56,624 nt of DNA from Bacillus sp. AZ43 (GCA_004570425.1 SPQJ01000027.1:1-56624), one strand, 5' to 3'. Counted from the stretch's first letter, positions 1-9,217 are shown. The notes: generated by a model from the letters alone, not told the origin. Translations and numbers: made by a program.

Positions 1-744
1 TCGCGCGCCCGCTCCGAGCGCGGCCGGGTCGTGGGCTCGACCCGACCCGCCGGCCCCGTCACGAAGCTGCACCTCTCCGGCACCGTGCTCGCCGCCGCGC
101 CGCACCAGCGGGCCCGTGGCCGCAGCGGCCCGGGGCTGCGCATCGTCCGGGACGACCTGCGGCAGGCCACGCTGGAGGGCCGCGAGGGCAACCTCGTCCT
201 CTTCGTGGTCGACGCCAGCGGCTCCATGGGCGCGCGGGCGCGGATGGGTGCGGTCAAGGGCGCGGTCCTGTCCCTGCTCCTGGACGCCTACCAGCGGCGC
301 GACAAGGTCGGGATGGTCACCTTCCGCGGCGCCGCGGCCGAGGTCGCGCTCCCGCCCACCTGGTCGGTGGAGGCGGCCGCCGCCCGGCTGACCGCGCTGC
401 CCACCGGCGGCCGCACGCCGCTGGCCGCCGGCCTGCTCACGGCGCGCGACGTCCTCCGGCTGGAACGGATCCGCGACCCCCGGCGCCGCCCCCTGCTCGT
501 CGTGGTCACCGACGGCCGGGCCACCGGGACCCGCGGCGGCGCCGCGCTGGCCGAGGCCCACGCCGCCGCCCGCCTGCTGGCCGCCGACGGCGTCGCCGGG
601 GTCGTCGTCGACTGCGAGTCCGGGCCCGTCCGGCTGGGCCTGGCCGCGACGCTGGGCGCCCTGCTCGGTGGACCGACCGTCTCCATGGGCGAGCTCGCGG
701 CCGACGGCCTCGCGGCGACCGTCCGCAGCGCCAGGGCCGCCTGA
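1..744 (+). CDS. Magnesium/cobalt chelatase-like protein, C-terminal VWA domain (5' end outside window)
   Basis: The frame is open from the first base of the window, so this is the C-terminal part of a longer protein. It carries a von Willebrand A domain with a MIDAS motif (VDASGSMG, DxSxS form) and the later TDGRATG loop. This is the layout of the ChlD/BchD-like half of the putative chelatase that precedes cobO in mycobacteria (Rv2850c type). In that family a ChlI-like AAA+ domain comes first, and would lie upstream of the window. An internal GTG at 31 could be mistaken for the start. The stop overlaps the cobO start (TGATG), so the two are translationally coupled. A role in metal insertion during B12 synthesis is inferred from context. 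Confidence 0.85.
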   Translation, partial: SRARSERGRVVGSTRPAGPVTKLHLSGTVLAAAPHQRARGRSGPGLRIVRDDLRQATLEGREGNLVLFVVDASGSMGARARMGAVKGAVLSLLLDAYQRRDKVGMVTFRGAAAEVALPPTWSVEAAAARLTALPTGGRTPLAAGLLTARDVLRLERIRDPRRRPLLVVVTDGRATGTRGGAALAEAHAAARLLAADGVAGVVVDCESGPVRLGLAATLGALLGGPTVSMGELAADGLAATVRSARAA

Positions 745-1358
745 TGCCCCGGGGGCAGGTCGAGGTCGTCCCGCAGGACGGGCTGACCACGCGGCAGCGG
801 CGCAACCGGCCGCTGCTCGTGGTGCACACCGGCGAGATGAAGGGCAAGTCCACCGCCGCCTTCGGCATGGCGATGCGCGCCTGGAACCAGGGCTGGTCGG
901 TCGCGGTCTACCAGTTCGTCAAGAGCGCCAAGTGGAAGGTTGGCGAGGAGAACGCGCTGACCGCGCTCGGCCGGCTGCACGAGCAGACCGGTGAGGGCGG
1001 GCCGGTCGTCTGGCACAAGATGGGCAGCGGCTGGAGCTGGTCGCGCCGGCAGGGCACCGAGACCGACCACGCCGCCGACGCCGCCGAGGGCTGGGCGCAG
1101 ATCAAGCGCGACCTGGCCGCCGAGGCACATCGCTTCTACGTGCTCGACGAGTTCACCTACCCCATGACGTGGGGCTGGGTCGACGTGGACGACGTCGTCC
1201 GCACGCTGACCGAGCGGCCCGGGACCCAGCACGTGGTGATCACCGGCCGGAACGCGCACCCGGCGCTGATCGAGGCAGCCGACCTGGTGGTCGAGATGAC
1301 CAAGGTCAAGCACCCCATGGACGCGGGGCAGAAGGGTCAGCGAGGCATCGAGTGGTGA
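744..1358 (+). CDS. cobO: Cob(I)yrinic acid a,c-diamide adenosyltransferase
   Basis: CobO/BtuR-family enzyme of 204 residues, the usual length. It transfers the adenosyl group of ATP to the cobalt of cob(I)yrinic acid a,c-diamide in the cytoplasm. The P-loop-like GEMKGKST sits at residues 30-37, followed by the family block TAAFGMAMRAWNQGW, and a VLDEFTYPM segment lies near the middle. ATG 744 overlaps the preceding stop, and the stop overlaps the cobB GTG at 1355. Chelatase-cobO-cobB order matches mycobacteria. I am confident in the family and the start. Confidence 0.95.
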   Translation: MPRGQVEVVPQDGLTTRQRRNRPLLVVHTGEMKGKSTAAFGMAMRAWNQGWSVAVYQFVKSAKWKVGEENALTALGRLHEQTGEGGPVVWHKMGSGWSWSRRQGTETDHAADAAEGWAQIKRDLAAEAHRFYVLDEFTYPMTWGWVDVDDVVRTLTERPGTQHVVITGRNAHPALIEAADLVVEMTKVKHPMDAGQKGQRGIEW

Positions 1359-2761
1359 CCGTGCCCCGGCTGGTCGTGGCGGCTCCGAGCAGCAACGCGG
1401 GCAAGACGTCGGTGGCCACGGGCCTGATCGCCGCGCTCACCGCCCGCGGGCTCGCCGTCTCGCCGCACAAGGTCGGCCCCGACTACATCGACCCCGGCTA
1501 CCACGGCCTGGCGGCGGGCCGCCCCGGCCGCAACCTCGACCCCTGGCTGGTGGGCGAGGACCGGATCGCCCCGCTCTTCCTGCGGGGGGCGCTGCACCCC
1601 CGTCCGGCCGACGTCGCGGTGATCGAGGGCGTCATGGGGCTCTTCGACGGCGCCACCCGTCCCTCGGTCGAGCCCGGCTTCGCCTCGACCGCGCACGTCG
1701 CCGGGCTGCTGCGGGCGCCGGTCGTCCTGGTCGTGGACGCGTCCTCCCAGGCGCGCTCGGTGGCTGCCCTCGTGCACGGGTTCGCCACCTTCGACCCGGG
1801 CGTCCGCCTCGGCGGCGTCGTCCTCAACCGGGTGGGCACCGACCGGCACGAGGCCATCCTCCGCGAGGCGCTCGGCGCCGCCGGGGTGCCGGTGCTCGGG
1901 GCGGTGCGCCGGATGGAGGAGCTGCACACGCCGGCGCGGCACCTGGGGCTGATCCCGGCGGCCGAGCGGTCGGACGCCGCACTGGCGACCGTCCGCAGGC
2001 TCGGCGAGGTCGTGGCCGCCGCCGTCGACCTCGACGCCGTCCTCGCCCTGGCGCGCTCGGCCCCTCCCCTCGACGCCCGCCGATGGGACCCCTCGGCCGA
2101 GGTCGCGGCCACGCAGACCCGGCCGCGGATCGCGGTCGCCGGCGGGCCCGCCTTCACCTTCGGCTACGCGGAGAACACCGAGCTGCTCGAGGCCGCGGGG
2201 GCCGAGGTCGTCGTCGTCGACCCGCTGCGCGACGAGGCGCTGCCCCCGGGCACCGCCGGGCTGGTCGTGGGCGGCGGCTTCCCCGAGGTGCACGCCGCGG
2301 AGCTGTCGGCCAACGAGCCGCTGCGCGCCGACATGGCGGCGCTCGCCGCCCGCGGTGCCCCGGTCGCCGCGGAGTGCGCCGGGCTGCTCTACCTCGCCCG
2401 CGAGCTCGACGGATTGCCGATGTGCGGGGTGCTCGACGTGGCCACGGCCATGTCGCCGCGGCTCACCCTCGGCTACCGGGCCGCCGAGGCCGTCACCGAC
2501 TCGGTGCTCGCGCCGGCCGGCGCCCGGGTGCGCGGCCACGAGTTCCACCGCACCCACGCCGATCCACCGGCCGGCACCGACGGCGCGTGGCGGTGGTCGG
2601 GCTCTGCCCACGGCCCCCGACCCACCCAGATCGAGGGATTCGTGGCCGGCAGCGTGCACGCCTCCTACCTGCACCTCCACTGGGCCGGCAGCCCCCAGCT
2701 GGCCCAGCGCCTCGTCACCGCCTGCGCCCGTCGATCGGAGAGCGTCCGTGCACATCGCTGA
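1355..2761 (+). CDS. cobB: Cobyrinic acid a,c-diamide synthase (hydrogenobyrinate diamide synthase type)
   Basis: 468 residues. The N-terminal P-loop NTPase domain begins with [10 protein letters not shown] (about residues 10-19), then [11 protein letters not shown] and [11 protein letters not shown], all CobB/CbiA hallmarks. The C-terminal half is a class I glutamine amidotransferase with AECAGLLYL carrying the nucleophilic Cys. The enzyme amidates the a and c side chains of the corrin ring using glutamine and ATP. GTG 1355 is chosen because it makes a GTGA overlap with the cobO stop and starts just before the P-loop strand. The open frame extends upstream only as an antisense-free shadow inside cobO. 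GTG 1361 is an alternative. Confidence 0.94.
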   Translation: MTVPRLVVAAPSSNAGKTSVATGLIAALTARGLAVSPHKVGPDYIDPGYHGLAAGRPGRNLDPWLVGEDRIAPLFLRGALHPRPADVAVIEGVMGLFDGATRPSVEPGFASTAHVAGLLRAPVVLVVDASSQARSVAALVHGFATFDPGVRLGGVVLNRVGTDRHEAILREALGAAGVPVLGAVRRMEELHTPARHLGLIPAAERSDAALATVRRLGEVVAAAVDLDAVLALARSAPPLDARRWDPSAEVAATQTRPRIAVAGGPAFTFGYAENTELLEAAGAEVVVVDPLRDEALPPGTAGLVVGGGFPEVHAAELSANEPLRADMAALAARGAPVAAECAGLLYLARELDGLPMCGVLDVATAMSPRLTLGYRAAEAVTDSVLAPAGARVRGHEFHRTHADPPAGTDGAWRWSGSAHGPRPTQIEGFVAGSVHASYLHLHWAGSPQLAQRLVTACARRSESVRAHR

Positions 2762-3434
2762 AGGTTTCCTGCCCGCGGGGCACGCGGTCGGCTGGACGAT
2801 CGCCGCCGCCCCGTTCGTCGTGCACGGCGCCCGCGCCGTCGTGAAGGAGGTGCGGGAGAACCCGGAGTCGACGCTGCTGCTGGGCGCGGCCGGCGCGTTC
2901 ACCTTCGTGCTCAGCGCCATCAAGCTGCCGTCGGTCACGGGCAGCTCCAGCCACCCGACCGGCACCGGGCCCGGTGCGATCCTGTTCCGGCCCCCGGTGA
3001 TGGCGCTCCTCGGCACCGTCGTCCTGCTGTTCCAGGCCCTGCTGCTGGCACACGGCGGCCTCACCACGCTGGGCGCGAACGCCTTCGCCTTCGCGGTCGT
3101 CGGTCCCTGGGCCGGCTACGGCGCCTACCGCCTCGCCCGCGGGGCGGGCGCCGGGCTGCTGCCGGCGGTCTTCGCGGGCGTCGCGCTGGCCGACCTCGCC
3201 ACCTACGGGACGACATCTCTGCAGCTGGCGCTGGCCTTCCCGGACGCGGAGAGCGGTCTGGCCGGCGCGCTGCTCAAGTTCCTCGGCGTCTTCGCGGTCA
3301 CCCAGATCCCGCTGGCCATCGGCGAGGGACTGCTCGGCGTCCTGCTGTTCCGCGTGCTCACCGTCAACGCCCGCCCCGAGCTCGAGCGGCTCGGCGTCCT
3401 GACCCCCGTCGTCCCCGCCGGAGGTGCCGCATGA
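2748..3434 (+). CDS. cbiM: Cobalt ECF transporter substrate-specific component CbiM
   Basis: 228-residue membrane protein. The mature N-terminus MHIAEGFLP is the conserved CbiM start in which His2 helps coordinate Co2+; this fixes GTG 2748 as the start even though it lies inside the cobB 3' end (14-base overlap). The [15 protein letters not shown] block is also diagnostic. Several hydrophobic helices follow. CbiM is the metal-binding S component that works with CbiN, CbiQ and CbiO to import Co2+ for the surrounding B12 pathway. Confidence 0.95.
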   Translation: MHIAEGFLPAGHAVGWTIAAAPFVVHGARAVVKEVRENPESTLLLGAAGAFTFVLSAIKLPSVTGSSSHPTGTGPGAILFRPPVMALLGTVVLLFQALLLAHGGLTTLGANAFAFAVVGPWAGYGAYRLARGAGAGLLPAVFAGVALADLATYGTTSLQLALAFPDAESGLAGALLKFLGVFAVTQIPLAIGEGLLGVLLFRVLTVNARPELERLGVLTPVVPAGGAA

Positions 3435-3730
3435 CCCGGCGCACCCTGGTCGACGCGCTGCTCGTCCTCGCCGCCGTCGCCCTGTTCGCCGTCCCCCTGC
3501 TGCTCGACGGCGGCACCTCGGAGTACGGCGGCACCGACGCCGCGGTCACCGAGGAGCTCGAGGCGGACGGCTACACCCCCTGGTTCGACTCGCTGTTCAG
3601 CCCGGCCGGCGAGGTGGAGTCGGGGCTGTTCGCGCTGCAAGCCGCCCTGGGCGGCGGCGTCCTCGGCTACGTGCTCGGCCGGCTGCGCGGCCGGCGGTCG
3701 GCGGCCCCGGCGGGGGCCGGCGAGCAGTGA
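3431..3730 (+). CDS. cbiN: Cobalt transport protein CbiN
   Basis: 99 residues with an N-terminal transmembrane helix (about 5-24), an extracytoplasmic loop containing FGGTD-like [13 protein letters not shown] and [11 protein letters not shown], and a second helix near the C-terminus ending in an arginine-rich tail. This is the two-helix topology of CbiN, the auxiliary subunit needed to load Co2+ onto CbiM. ATG 3431 makes an ATGA overlap with cbiM and the stop overlaps the cbiQ start, so the three are one translational unit. Confidence 0.93.
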   Translation: MTRRTLVDALLVLAAVALFAVPLLLDGGTSEYGGTDAAVTEELEADGYTPWFDSLFSPAGEVESGLFALQAALGGGVLGYVLGRLRGRRSAAPAGAGEQ

Positions 3731-4464
3731 CCGGGCTGGCCGTCGACGACGCGGCGTGGGCCAGCGCCTGGCGCCGGCGCGCGCCCGGCGACAAGCTCCT
3801 GCTCTGCGGCGGTCTGGTCGTCACCGCCCTCGTGCTGCCGGCCTGGCCGGGCAGCGTGCTGGTCGGTGTCGTCGCGGTCGGGCTCGCGCTCGGCCCCGGC
3901 CGGGTGCCCGCCCGCACCTTCGCCCGGGCGGTGCGCTGGCCGCTGGCGTTCGTCGCGGTCGGCGCGGTCACCGCCGTGGTCACGGTGGACGGCAGCGGCC
4001 TCGGCTGGGCGCCGGGCGCCGCGGCCACCGCCGGCTCGCTGGTCGGGCACGCGCTGGCGGGGAGCGCGGCCGTGCTGCTGCTGGCGACGACCACGCCGAT
4101 GTCGGACCTGCTGCCGGCCCTGCGGCGCGCGCGGGTGCCCGGCGCCGTCGTCGAGGTCGCCTCGGTCGTCTACCGGCTGCTGTTCGTCCTCCTGGAGAGC
4201 CTCCGCACCATCCGCGAGGCCCAGGCCGCGCGGATGGGCTACTCCTCGCTGCGCCGCTCCTACCGCTCGTCCGGCGCTCTCGCGGCCGCCGTCCTGGTCC
4301 GTTCCTGGGACCGGGCCCGGCGCATGCAGGACGGGCTGGCCGGCCGGGGCCTGGAGACCGGTCTGCAGGTGCTGCCCGAGACGCTGCCCTCCTCCCCCGC
4401 CTTCCTGGCCGCGACGGGCGCCGGCCTGGCCGGCATCGTCGCGGCGTCGCTGGTGATCGCGTGA
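3727..4464 (+). CDS. cbiQ: Cobalt ECF transporter T component CbiQ
   Basis: 245-residue polytopic membrane protein of the EcfT/CbiQ family. Hydrophobic helices fill residues 25-140. After them comes the cytoplasmic coupling region with [18 protein letters not shown] and the second helix [14 protein letters not shown], the two Ala-Arg-Gly-type coupling helices that dock onto the ATPase. GTG 3727 overlaps the cbiN stop (GTGA). Its partners CbiM, CbiN and CbiO are adjacent. Confidence 0.92.
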   Translation: MTGLAVDDAAWASAWRRRAPGDKLLLCGGLVVTALVLPAWPGSVLVGVVAVGLALGPGRVPARTFARAVRWPLAFVAVGAVTAVVTVDGSGLGWAPGAAATAGSLVGHALAGSAAVLLLATTTPMSDLLPALRRARVPGAVVEVASVVYRLLFVLLESLRTIREAQAARMGYSSLRRSYRSSGALAAAVLVRSWDRARRMQDGLAGRGLETGLQVLPETLPSSPAFLAATGAGLAGIVAASLVIA

Positions 4465-5306
4465 GCCACCGCGCGCTGGCCGCCCGCGGGCTGGTGGCCG
4501 GCTACGGGCCGGGTGCCTCCGTGCTCGACGGGGCCTCCCTGACCGTGCCCGCCGGGCGGCGGCTGGCCGTGCTGGGCGCCAACGGCTCGGGCAAGACCAC
4601 GCTGCTGCGCTGCCTGTCCGGCGCGCTCCGCCCGACGGCCGGCGCGGTCACCGTGGACGGCGTCCCGGTGGCGTATTCCCGCTCCGGGCTGCGGGCGCAC
4701 CGCCAGACCGTCCAGCTGGTCCTGCAGGACCCCGACGACCAGCTGTTCAGCGCCTCGGTCGCCCAGGACGTCTCGTTCGGCCCCCTCAACCTGGGTCTGG
4801 ACGACGACGCCGTGCGCGCCCGGGTGGCCGAGGCGCTGCACCTGCTCGCCCTGGAGTCGCTCTCGGCGCGCCCCACCCACCAGCTCTCCTACGGCGAGCG
4901 CAAGCGGGTGGCGATCGCCGGCGCGGTCGCGATGCGCCCCTGCGTGCTGCTGCTCGACGAGCCGACCGCCGGCCTCGACCCGTGCGCGGTCACCGAGACC
5001 CTCGCCGCCCTCGCCCGGCTGCAGGAGCACGACTCCACCGTGGTCATGAGCACCCACGACGTCGACCTGGCCCTGCGGTGGGCGGACGAGGTCGCCGTGG
5101 TGGTGGACCGCGCCGTCGTGCAGGGCCGGCCGGACGAGGTCCTGGCGGACACCTCCCTCCTCGGGCGGGCGCGGCTGGACCGGCCGTGGTCGCTGACGGT
5201 CGGGGCACGGCTGCGCGAGCTGGGGCTGCTGCCGCCCGGCGCGCTCCCCCGCACCGCCGACGACCTGCTGGCCGCGCTCTCCCGGGCCCCGGAGGTGCGC
5301 GCGTGA
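4461..5306 (+). CDS. cbiO: Cobalt ECF transporter ATPase CbiO
   Basis: 281-residue ABC ATPase. Walker A is GANGSGKTT (about residues 34-42), Q-loop [11 protein letters not shown] is typical of EcfA/CbiO, signature LSYGERKRV, Walker [14 protein letters not shown], and H-loop STHDVD. It powers cobalt import with CbiM/N/Q. GTG 4461 overlaps the cbiQ stop and the stop overlaps the next GTG. The C-terminal extension after the H-loop is ordinary for the family. Confidence 0.94.
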   Translation: MSHRALAARGLVAGYGPGASVLDGASLTVPAGRRLAVLGANGSGKTTLLRCLSGALRPTAGAVTVDGVPVAYSRSGLRAHRQTVQLVLQDPDDQLFSASVAQDVSFGPLNLGLDDDAVRARVAEALHLLALESLSARPTHQLSYGERKRVAIAGAVAMRPCVLLLDEPTAGLDPCAVTETLAALARLQEHDSTVVMSTHDVDLALRWADEVAVVVDRAVVQGRPDEVLADTSLLGRARLDRPWSLTVGARLRELGLLPPGALPRTADDLLAALSRAPEVRA

Positions 5307-5647
5307 TCACCGTGGGCGTGGGGACGACGAGCGGGGTGGGCGCCGACGAGGTCCTCGCCGCCGTCGACGCGGTCCTGCCGCCCGGCGCGACGTCCGTACG
5401 CCTGTCGACGCTCGACGCGCGTCTCCTCGAACCGGGCATCCGGGAGGCGGCCACCCGCCGCGGCTGGCCGGTCGTCGGGCACCCGGCGTCCGCCCTCGCC
5501 ACGGTCCCCGTCCCGACCCCGTCCGGCCGGGTGGCGAGCGCCGTCGGCACCGCGTCGGTGGCGGAGGCCGCGGCCCTGCTGCACGGCGACCGGCTCACCG
5601 TGCCGAAGACCGTGGTCGGCCGGGTCACCGTGGCGGTGGCCGGATGA
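5303..5647 (+). CDS. CobE / CbiG C-terminal domain protein
   Basis: 114 residues matching the stand-alone CbiG_C/CobE family: N-terminal [18 protein letters not shown], and the late [12 protein letters not shown] segment that in the family is the conserved G(T/V)xSVAEAAAL loop. Homologues are required for B12 synthesis at the ring-contraction/ring-opening stage, alone (CobE, aerobic) or fused behind the lactonase domain (CbiG, anaerobic). No CbiG N-terminal domain is present here. GTG 5303 overlaps the cbiO stop and the stop overlaps the next ATG. Confidence 0.85.
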   Translation: MITVGVGTTSGVGADEVLAAVDAVLPPGATSVRLSTLDARLLEPGIREAATRRGWPVVGHPASALATVPVPTPSGRVASAVGTASVAEAAALLHGDRLTVPKTVVGRVTVAVAG

Positions 5648-6687
5648 CCGATCTCTCCCACCACGGCGACGCGGAGCTCGCGCCCGGCCTGGTCGACCTC
5701 GCCGTCAACGTGCGCGCGGACGCCCCGCCGCCGTGGCTGCGCGCCGTGCTGCACGCGTCGATCGACGCCGCGGCGTCCTACCCGGACCCGGTGCCGGCCC
5801 GCGCGGCGGTCGCGGCCGCGCACGGTCGCCCGGTCGACGAGGTGCTCCTCGCCGCGGGCGCTGCCGAGGTCTTCGTGCTGGTGGCTCGCGCGGTGCGGCC
5901 CCGCCTCGCCGCCGTCGTGCACCCCTCGTTCACCGAACCGGAGGCGGCGCTGCGGGCGGCCGGGCGCCCCGTCACCCGCGTGGGGCTGCGGGCCGAGGAC
6001 GGCTGGCGGCTGGACCCGGCCGCGGTGCCGGACGAGGCCGACGTCGTCGTGCTCGGCAACCCGACGAACCCGACCTCCGTGCTCCACCCGGCCGCCGACA
6101 TCGCGGCCCTCGCCCGGCCCGGCCGGCTCCTGGTGGTCGACGAGGCGTTCGCGGACACGGTGCCCGGCGAGCCGGAGTCGCTGGCCGCCCGGCGGGACGT
6201 CCCGGGCCTGCTGGTGGTCCGCAGCCTGACCAAGACCTGGGGCCTGGCCGGTCTCCGGGTGGGCTACGCGCTCGGGCCGGCCCCGCTGGTGGCGCGCCTG
6301 GCCGCCGCCCAGCCGCACTGGCCGGTGTCCACTCCGGCGCTCGCCGCGCTGGTGGCCTGCAGCTCCCCGGCGGCGAGGGCGGAGGCCGAGGCGGCGGCCC
6401 GGGAGCTCGAGCGGTGGCGAGCGGCCCTGATCGAGGGCCTGCCGCCCCCCGTGGTCGTGGAGGGCAGCCCCCGCTCCTCGTTCGTGCTGCTGCGCATCCC
6501 CGACGGGGTGCGCGTGCGGGCGGAGCTGCGGCGGCGGGGATGGGCCGTCCGTCGCGGCGACACGTTCCCGGGCCTGAGCCCGGACCACCTGCGGGTGGCC
6601 GTGCGGGGGCCCGACGTCTCGTCCGCCTTCGCCGCCGACCTCGCCGCCGTCCTGCCGCCCGCCCCGACCCCCGAGGAGGTGCCGTGA
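5644..6687 (+). CDS. cobC: PLP-dependent aminotransferase-fold enzyme, CobC/CobD (Rv2231c) type
   Basis: 347-residue fold type I PLP enzyme resembling histidinol-phosphate aminotransferase and L-threonine-O-3-phosphate decarboxylase. GNPTNPTS is at residues 138-145, DEAFAD at 166-171, and the Schiff-base lysine is probably Lys197 in SLTKTWGLAGLR. In a cobalamin operon the expected role is making the (R)-1-amino-2-propanol phosphate linker, but sequence alone does not separate decarboxylase from aminotransferase. ATGA overlap with the previous gene; the stop overlaps the cysG GTG. Confidence 0.85.
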   Translation: MTDLSHHGDAELAPGLVDLAVNVRADAPPPWLRAVLHASIDAAASYPDPVPARAAVAAAHGRPVDEVLLAAGAAEVFVLVARAVRPRLAAVVHPSFTEPEAALRAAGRPVTRVGLRAEDGWRLDPAAVPDEADVVVLGNPTNPTSVLHPAADIAALARPGRLLVVDEAFADTVPGEPESLAARRDVPGLLVVRSLTKTWGLAGLRVGYALGPAPLVARLAAAQPHWPVSTPALAALVACSSPAARAEAEAAARELERWRAALIEGLPPPVVVEGSPRSSFVLLRIPDGVRVRAELRRRGWAVRRGDTFPGLSPDHLRVAVRGPDVSSAFAADLAAVLPPAPTPEEVP

Positions 6688-7820
6688 GCACCGTGTCGCT
6701 GCCGCCCGCTCCCCTCCACCCGGTCGGCCTGCGGCTGCACGGCCGGCGGGTGGTCGTCGTGGGCGGGGGGTCCGTCGCCTACCGGTCGACCGTCGGGCTG
6801 CTGGACGCGGGGGCCGCGGTGACGGTGGTGAGCCCGGCCGTCGTCCCCGCGCTCGAGGCGCTGGCGGACTCCGGGGCCCTGTCGTGGATCCCGCGCCGGT
6901 ACGCGCCCGGCGACCTGGACGCCGCCTGGTACGCCGTCGCCGCGACGGAGGACCCCGCGGTCGACGATGCGGTCGCCGCCGACGCCGAGCGCGAGCGGGT
7001 GTTCTGCAGCCGAGCCGACGACCCGGACGCCTCCAGCGCCTGCCCCGCCCTGAGCGACGCCGAGGAACCGCTGCCGCACGACGACGGCCGCGGCCGGATC
7101 GTGCTGGTGGGGGGTGGTCCGGGCGACCCCGGGCTGATCACCGTGCGCGGCAGGCAGGCGCTCGCCCGGGCGGACGTCGTGGTCGTCGACCACCTGGGCC
7201 CCCGCTCGCTGCTGGCCGGGCTGCGGCCCGACGTCGAGATCGTCGACGCGTCCAAGCTGCCACGCGGACGGGCGATGCCGCAGGAGCAGATCAACGCGCT
7301 GCTCGTGTCGCACGCCCGCGCGGGCCGCCTCGTCGTGCGCCTCAAGGGTGGGGACCCCTTCGTGTTCGGCCGGGGCATGGAGGAACTCCTGGCGTGCGCC
7401 TCCGCCGACGTGCCCGTCGAGGTCGTGCCCGGCGTCACCAGCGCGGTCGGGGTCCCGGCCGCGGCCGGGATCCCGGTGACCCACCGCGGCCTCACCCACG
7501 AGTTCGTCGTCGTCTCCGGCCACCTCCCCCCGGGGCATCCGCAGTCGCTGGTCGACTGGTCCGCGATCGGCCGGCTGCGCGGCACCGTCGTCGTCCTCAT
7601 GGGCGTGGAGACCGCACCGGCGATCGCGGCCGCCCTGGTCCAGCACGGCCGCCCACCGGACACCCCCGTCGCCGTCGTCGTCGAGGGCACGACCGGCCGC
7701 GAGCGGATCGTCCGGACGACGCTGGCGCACCTCCCGGCGGCGATCGTCCAGGAGAAGGTCCGCCCGCCTGCGGTGTGGGTCGTCGGCGAGGTCGTCCGGG
7801 TGGGGGCACCGACGTCCTGA
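6684..7820 (+). CDS. cysG: Siroheme synthase-like fusion: precorrin-2 dehydrogenase domain + uroporphyrinogen-III C-methyltransferase
   Basis: 378 residues. Residues 20-118 form a Rossmann NAD-binding half (VVVVGGGSVA, then VTVVSP) of the CysG/Met8 dehydrogenase. Residues 138-378 are a full SAM-dependent methyltransferase with LVGGGPGDPG, LKGGDPFVFGRG and PGVTSAVG, making precorrin-2 from uroporphyrinogen III. The helical dimerisation/ferrochelatase segment of E. coli-type CysG (about 100 residues) is reduced to a linker at 121-137. So dehydrogenase activity is plausible but ferrochelatase activity is doubtful. Last gene of the B12 operon; GTG 6684 overlaps the cobC stop. Confidence 0.92.
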   Translation: MSTVSLPPAPLHPVGLRLHGRRVVVVGGGSVAYRSTVGLLDAGAAVTVVSPAVVPALEALADSGALSWIPRRYAPGDLDAAWYAVAATEDPAVDDAVAADAERERVFCSRADDPDASSACPALSDAEEPLPHDDGRGRIVLVGGGPGDPGLITVRGRQALARADVVVVDHLGPRSLLAGLRPDVEIVDASKLPRGRAMPQEQINALLVSHARAGRLVVRLKGGDPFVFGRGMEELLACASADVPVEVVPGVTSAVGVPAAAGIPVTHRGLTHEFVVVSGHLPPGHPQSLVDWSAIGRLRGTVVVLMGVETAPAIAAALVQHGRPPDTPVAVVVEGTTGRERIVRTTLAHLPAAIVQEKVRPPAVWVVGEVVRVGAPTS

Positions 7821-7842
7821 CGCACCGGATCCCACCCAGTAG

Positions 7843-7857
7843 TGAGAATGATTCTCG
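7843..7857 (+). promoter_or_regulatory. Zur-type zinc box
   Basis: TGAGAATGATTCTCG fits the actinobacterial Zur form TGAnAATnATTnTCA at 11 of 12 fixed positions, and its core GAGAATGATTCTC is palindromic apart from the centre. It lies 49 bp before a zinc-chaperone gene start, which fits zinc control. It overlaps the expected -35 region if TAACGT at 7865-7870 is the -10. Confidence 0.7.
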
Positions 7858-7869
7858 TTAGCGCTAACG
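7856..7869. promoter_or_regulatory. Perfect 14-bp palindrome next to the Zur box (second operator candidate)
   Basis: CGTTAGCGCTAACG is its own reverse complement over 14 bp and shares one base with the Zur-type box. The AGCGCT core with A/T-rich flanks resembles LacI-family operators. It also covers the candidate -10 hexamer TAACGT (7865-7870). The protein that binds it is unknown. Confidence 0.5.
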
Positions 7870-7906
7870 TGTCGGCGTCACCGTCCGCTCCCCGCTGGAG
7901 GATCCC

Positions 7907-9217
7907 GTGCGCCGCACCCCGCCCCTCGTCCCTCGCGCCCTCGCGCTGACCGCCGCCGTGCCGCTGCTGCTCGCGGCCGGCTGCGCCTCGTCCGACGGCG
8001 GCTCCGCCGCCGCCCCGGCCACGTCCGAGGCCCCGTCCACCGAGCCGACCGAGGTCGGCTCCAGCGCGCCCCGCCTGGCCTTCACCTACGACGGCGGCAT
8101 CCAGGTCCTGGACGCGCAGACCCTGGAGGTCCTCGCCGACGAGGAGCTCGACGGCTTCAACCGGCTCAACCCCGCCGGCGACGGACGGCACTTCCTCGTC
8201 TCGACGTCGGGCGGCTTCCAGCTGCTGGACGGCGGGGCGTGGGGCGAGCCGCACGGCGACCACGCGCACTACTACACGGCCGACCCGGAGCTGACCGACA
8301 TCGTCCTCCCGGCCGAGAAGCCCGGACACGTCGTCGCCCACGCCGGCCGCACCGTCCTGTTCGACGACGGCACCGGCGACGTCACCGCCTTCGACAGCGC
8401 GAAGGTGGCCGACCCCGACCGCGAGACCCGGGAGCTGCGCACCCCGGCGGCCCACCACGGCGTCGCGGTGGAGCTCGAGGACGGCACCATGCTGGTCTCG
8501 GACGGCACCGAGGAGGAGCGCTCCGGCGTCCGCGTCCTGGACGCCGACGGCCAGGAGATCGTCGCGCGCGACGACTGCCCCGCCGTGCACGGCGAGACGG
8601 TGGCCGCCGGCGAGGCGATCGTCATCGGCTGCCAGGACGGCGTCGTCCTGTACGCCGACGGCGAGCTCACGAAGATCGACAGCCCGGACGAGTACGGCCG
8701 CATCGGCAACCAGTTCGGCACCGAGGACTCCCCGATCGTGCTCGCCGACTACGAGCGCAGCGCCGAGGACCGGTCCAGCACCGTCGCCCTCGTCGACACC
8801 GCCACCGCCTCGCTGCGCCTGGTCGACCTCCCCGCCCCGTACTGGTACCGCTCCTTCGCCCGCGGTCCGGCCGGGGAGGGGCTGGTCCTCACCTACGACG
8901 GCGCCCTCCAGGTGATCGACCCGGTCTCCGGCACCGTCACGAGGTCCATCCCGGTCACCGCGCCGTGGGAGGAGTCCGAGGACTGGCAGGACCCGCACCC
9001 GCAGGTCGTCGTCCTGGACGGCACCGCCTACGTCACCGAGCCGGCCACGAACTCCCTGCACGCGGTCGACGTCGTCACCGGCGAGGTCTGGAAGACCGTC
9101 CGGCTCGACGTCACGCCCAACGAGCTGGCCGGGGTGACCGGCGACGTGGACGAGCACGCGGCCCACGAGCACGAGGGTGAGCACGAGGACGAGGGCGAGG
9201 AGGGCCACGGCTCGTGA
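7907..9217 (+). CDS. aztD: AztD-like zinc metallochaperone lipoprotein
   Basis: 436 residues. A lipoprotein signal ends in LLLAAGC with acylated Cys26. The body has repeated beta-propeller-like blades (LAFTYDGGIQVLDAQTLEVL; later LVLTYDGALQVIDPVSGTV) and scattered metal-ligand histidines (GEPHGDHAHYY, AAHHGV). The C-terminal tail is rich in His/Glu (DEHAAHEHEGEHEDEGEEGH). This is the AztD family, periplasmic/extracytoplasmic chaperones that hand Zn2+ to the binding protein AztC, whose likely partner is the next gene. GTG 7907 has a CTGGAGGA ribosome site at 7894-7901. No permease or ATPase gene adjoins. Confidence 0.85.
   Translation: MRRTPPLVPRALALTAAVPLLLAAGCASSDGGSAAAPATSEAPSTEPTEVGSSAPRLAFTYDGGIQVLDAQTLEVLADEELDGFNRLNPAGDGRHFLVSTSGGFQLLDGGAWGEPHGDHAHYYTADPELTDIVLPAEKPGHVVAHAGRTVLFDDGTGDVTAFDSAKVADPDRETRELRTPAAHHGVAVELEDGTMLVSDGTEEERSGVRVLDADGQEIVARDDCPAVHGETVAAGEAIVIGCQDGVVLYADGELTKIDSPDEYGRIGNQFGTEDSPIVLADYERSAEDRSSTVALVDTATASLRLVDLPAPYWYRSFARGPAGEGLVLTYDGALQVIDPVSGTVTRSIPVTAPWEESEDWQDPHPQVVVLDGTAYVTEPATNSLHAVDVVTGEVWKTVRLDVTPNELAGVTGDVDEHAAHEHEGEHEDEGEEGHGS

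Noticed and set aside
2500-7900. Cobalamin riboswitch within the cob region
   Set aside because: No B12-box or matching long leader was seen; genes are stop-start overlapped so no internal leader exists. A riboswitch could lie upstream of the window.
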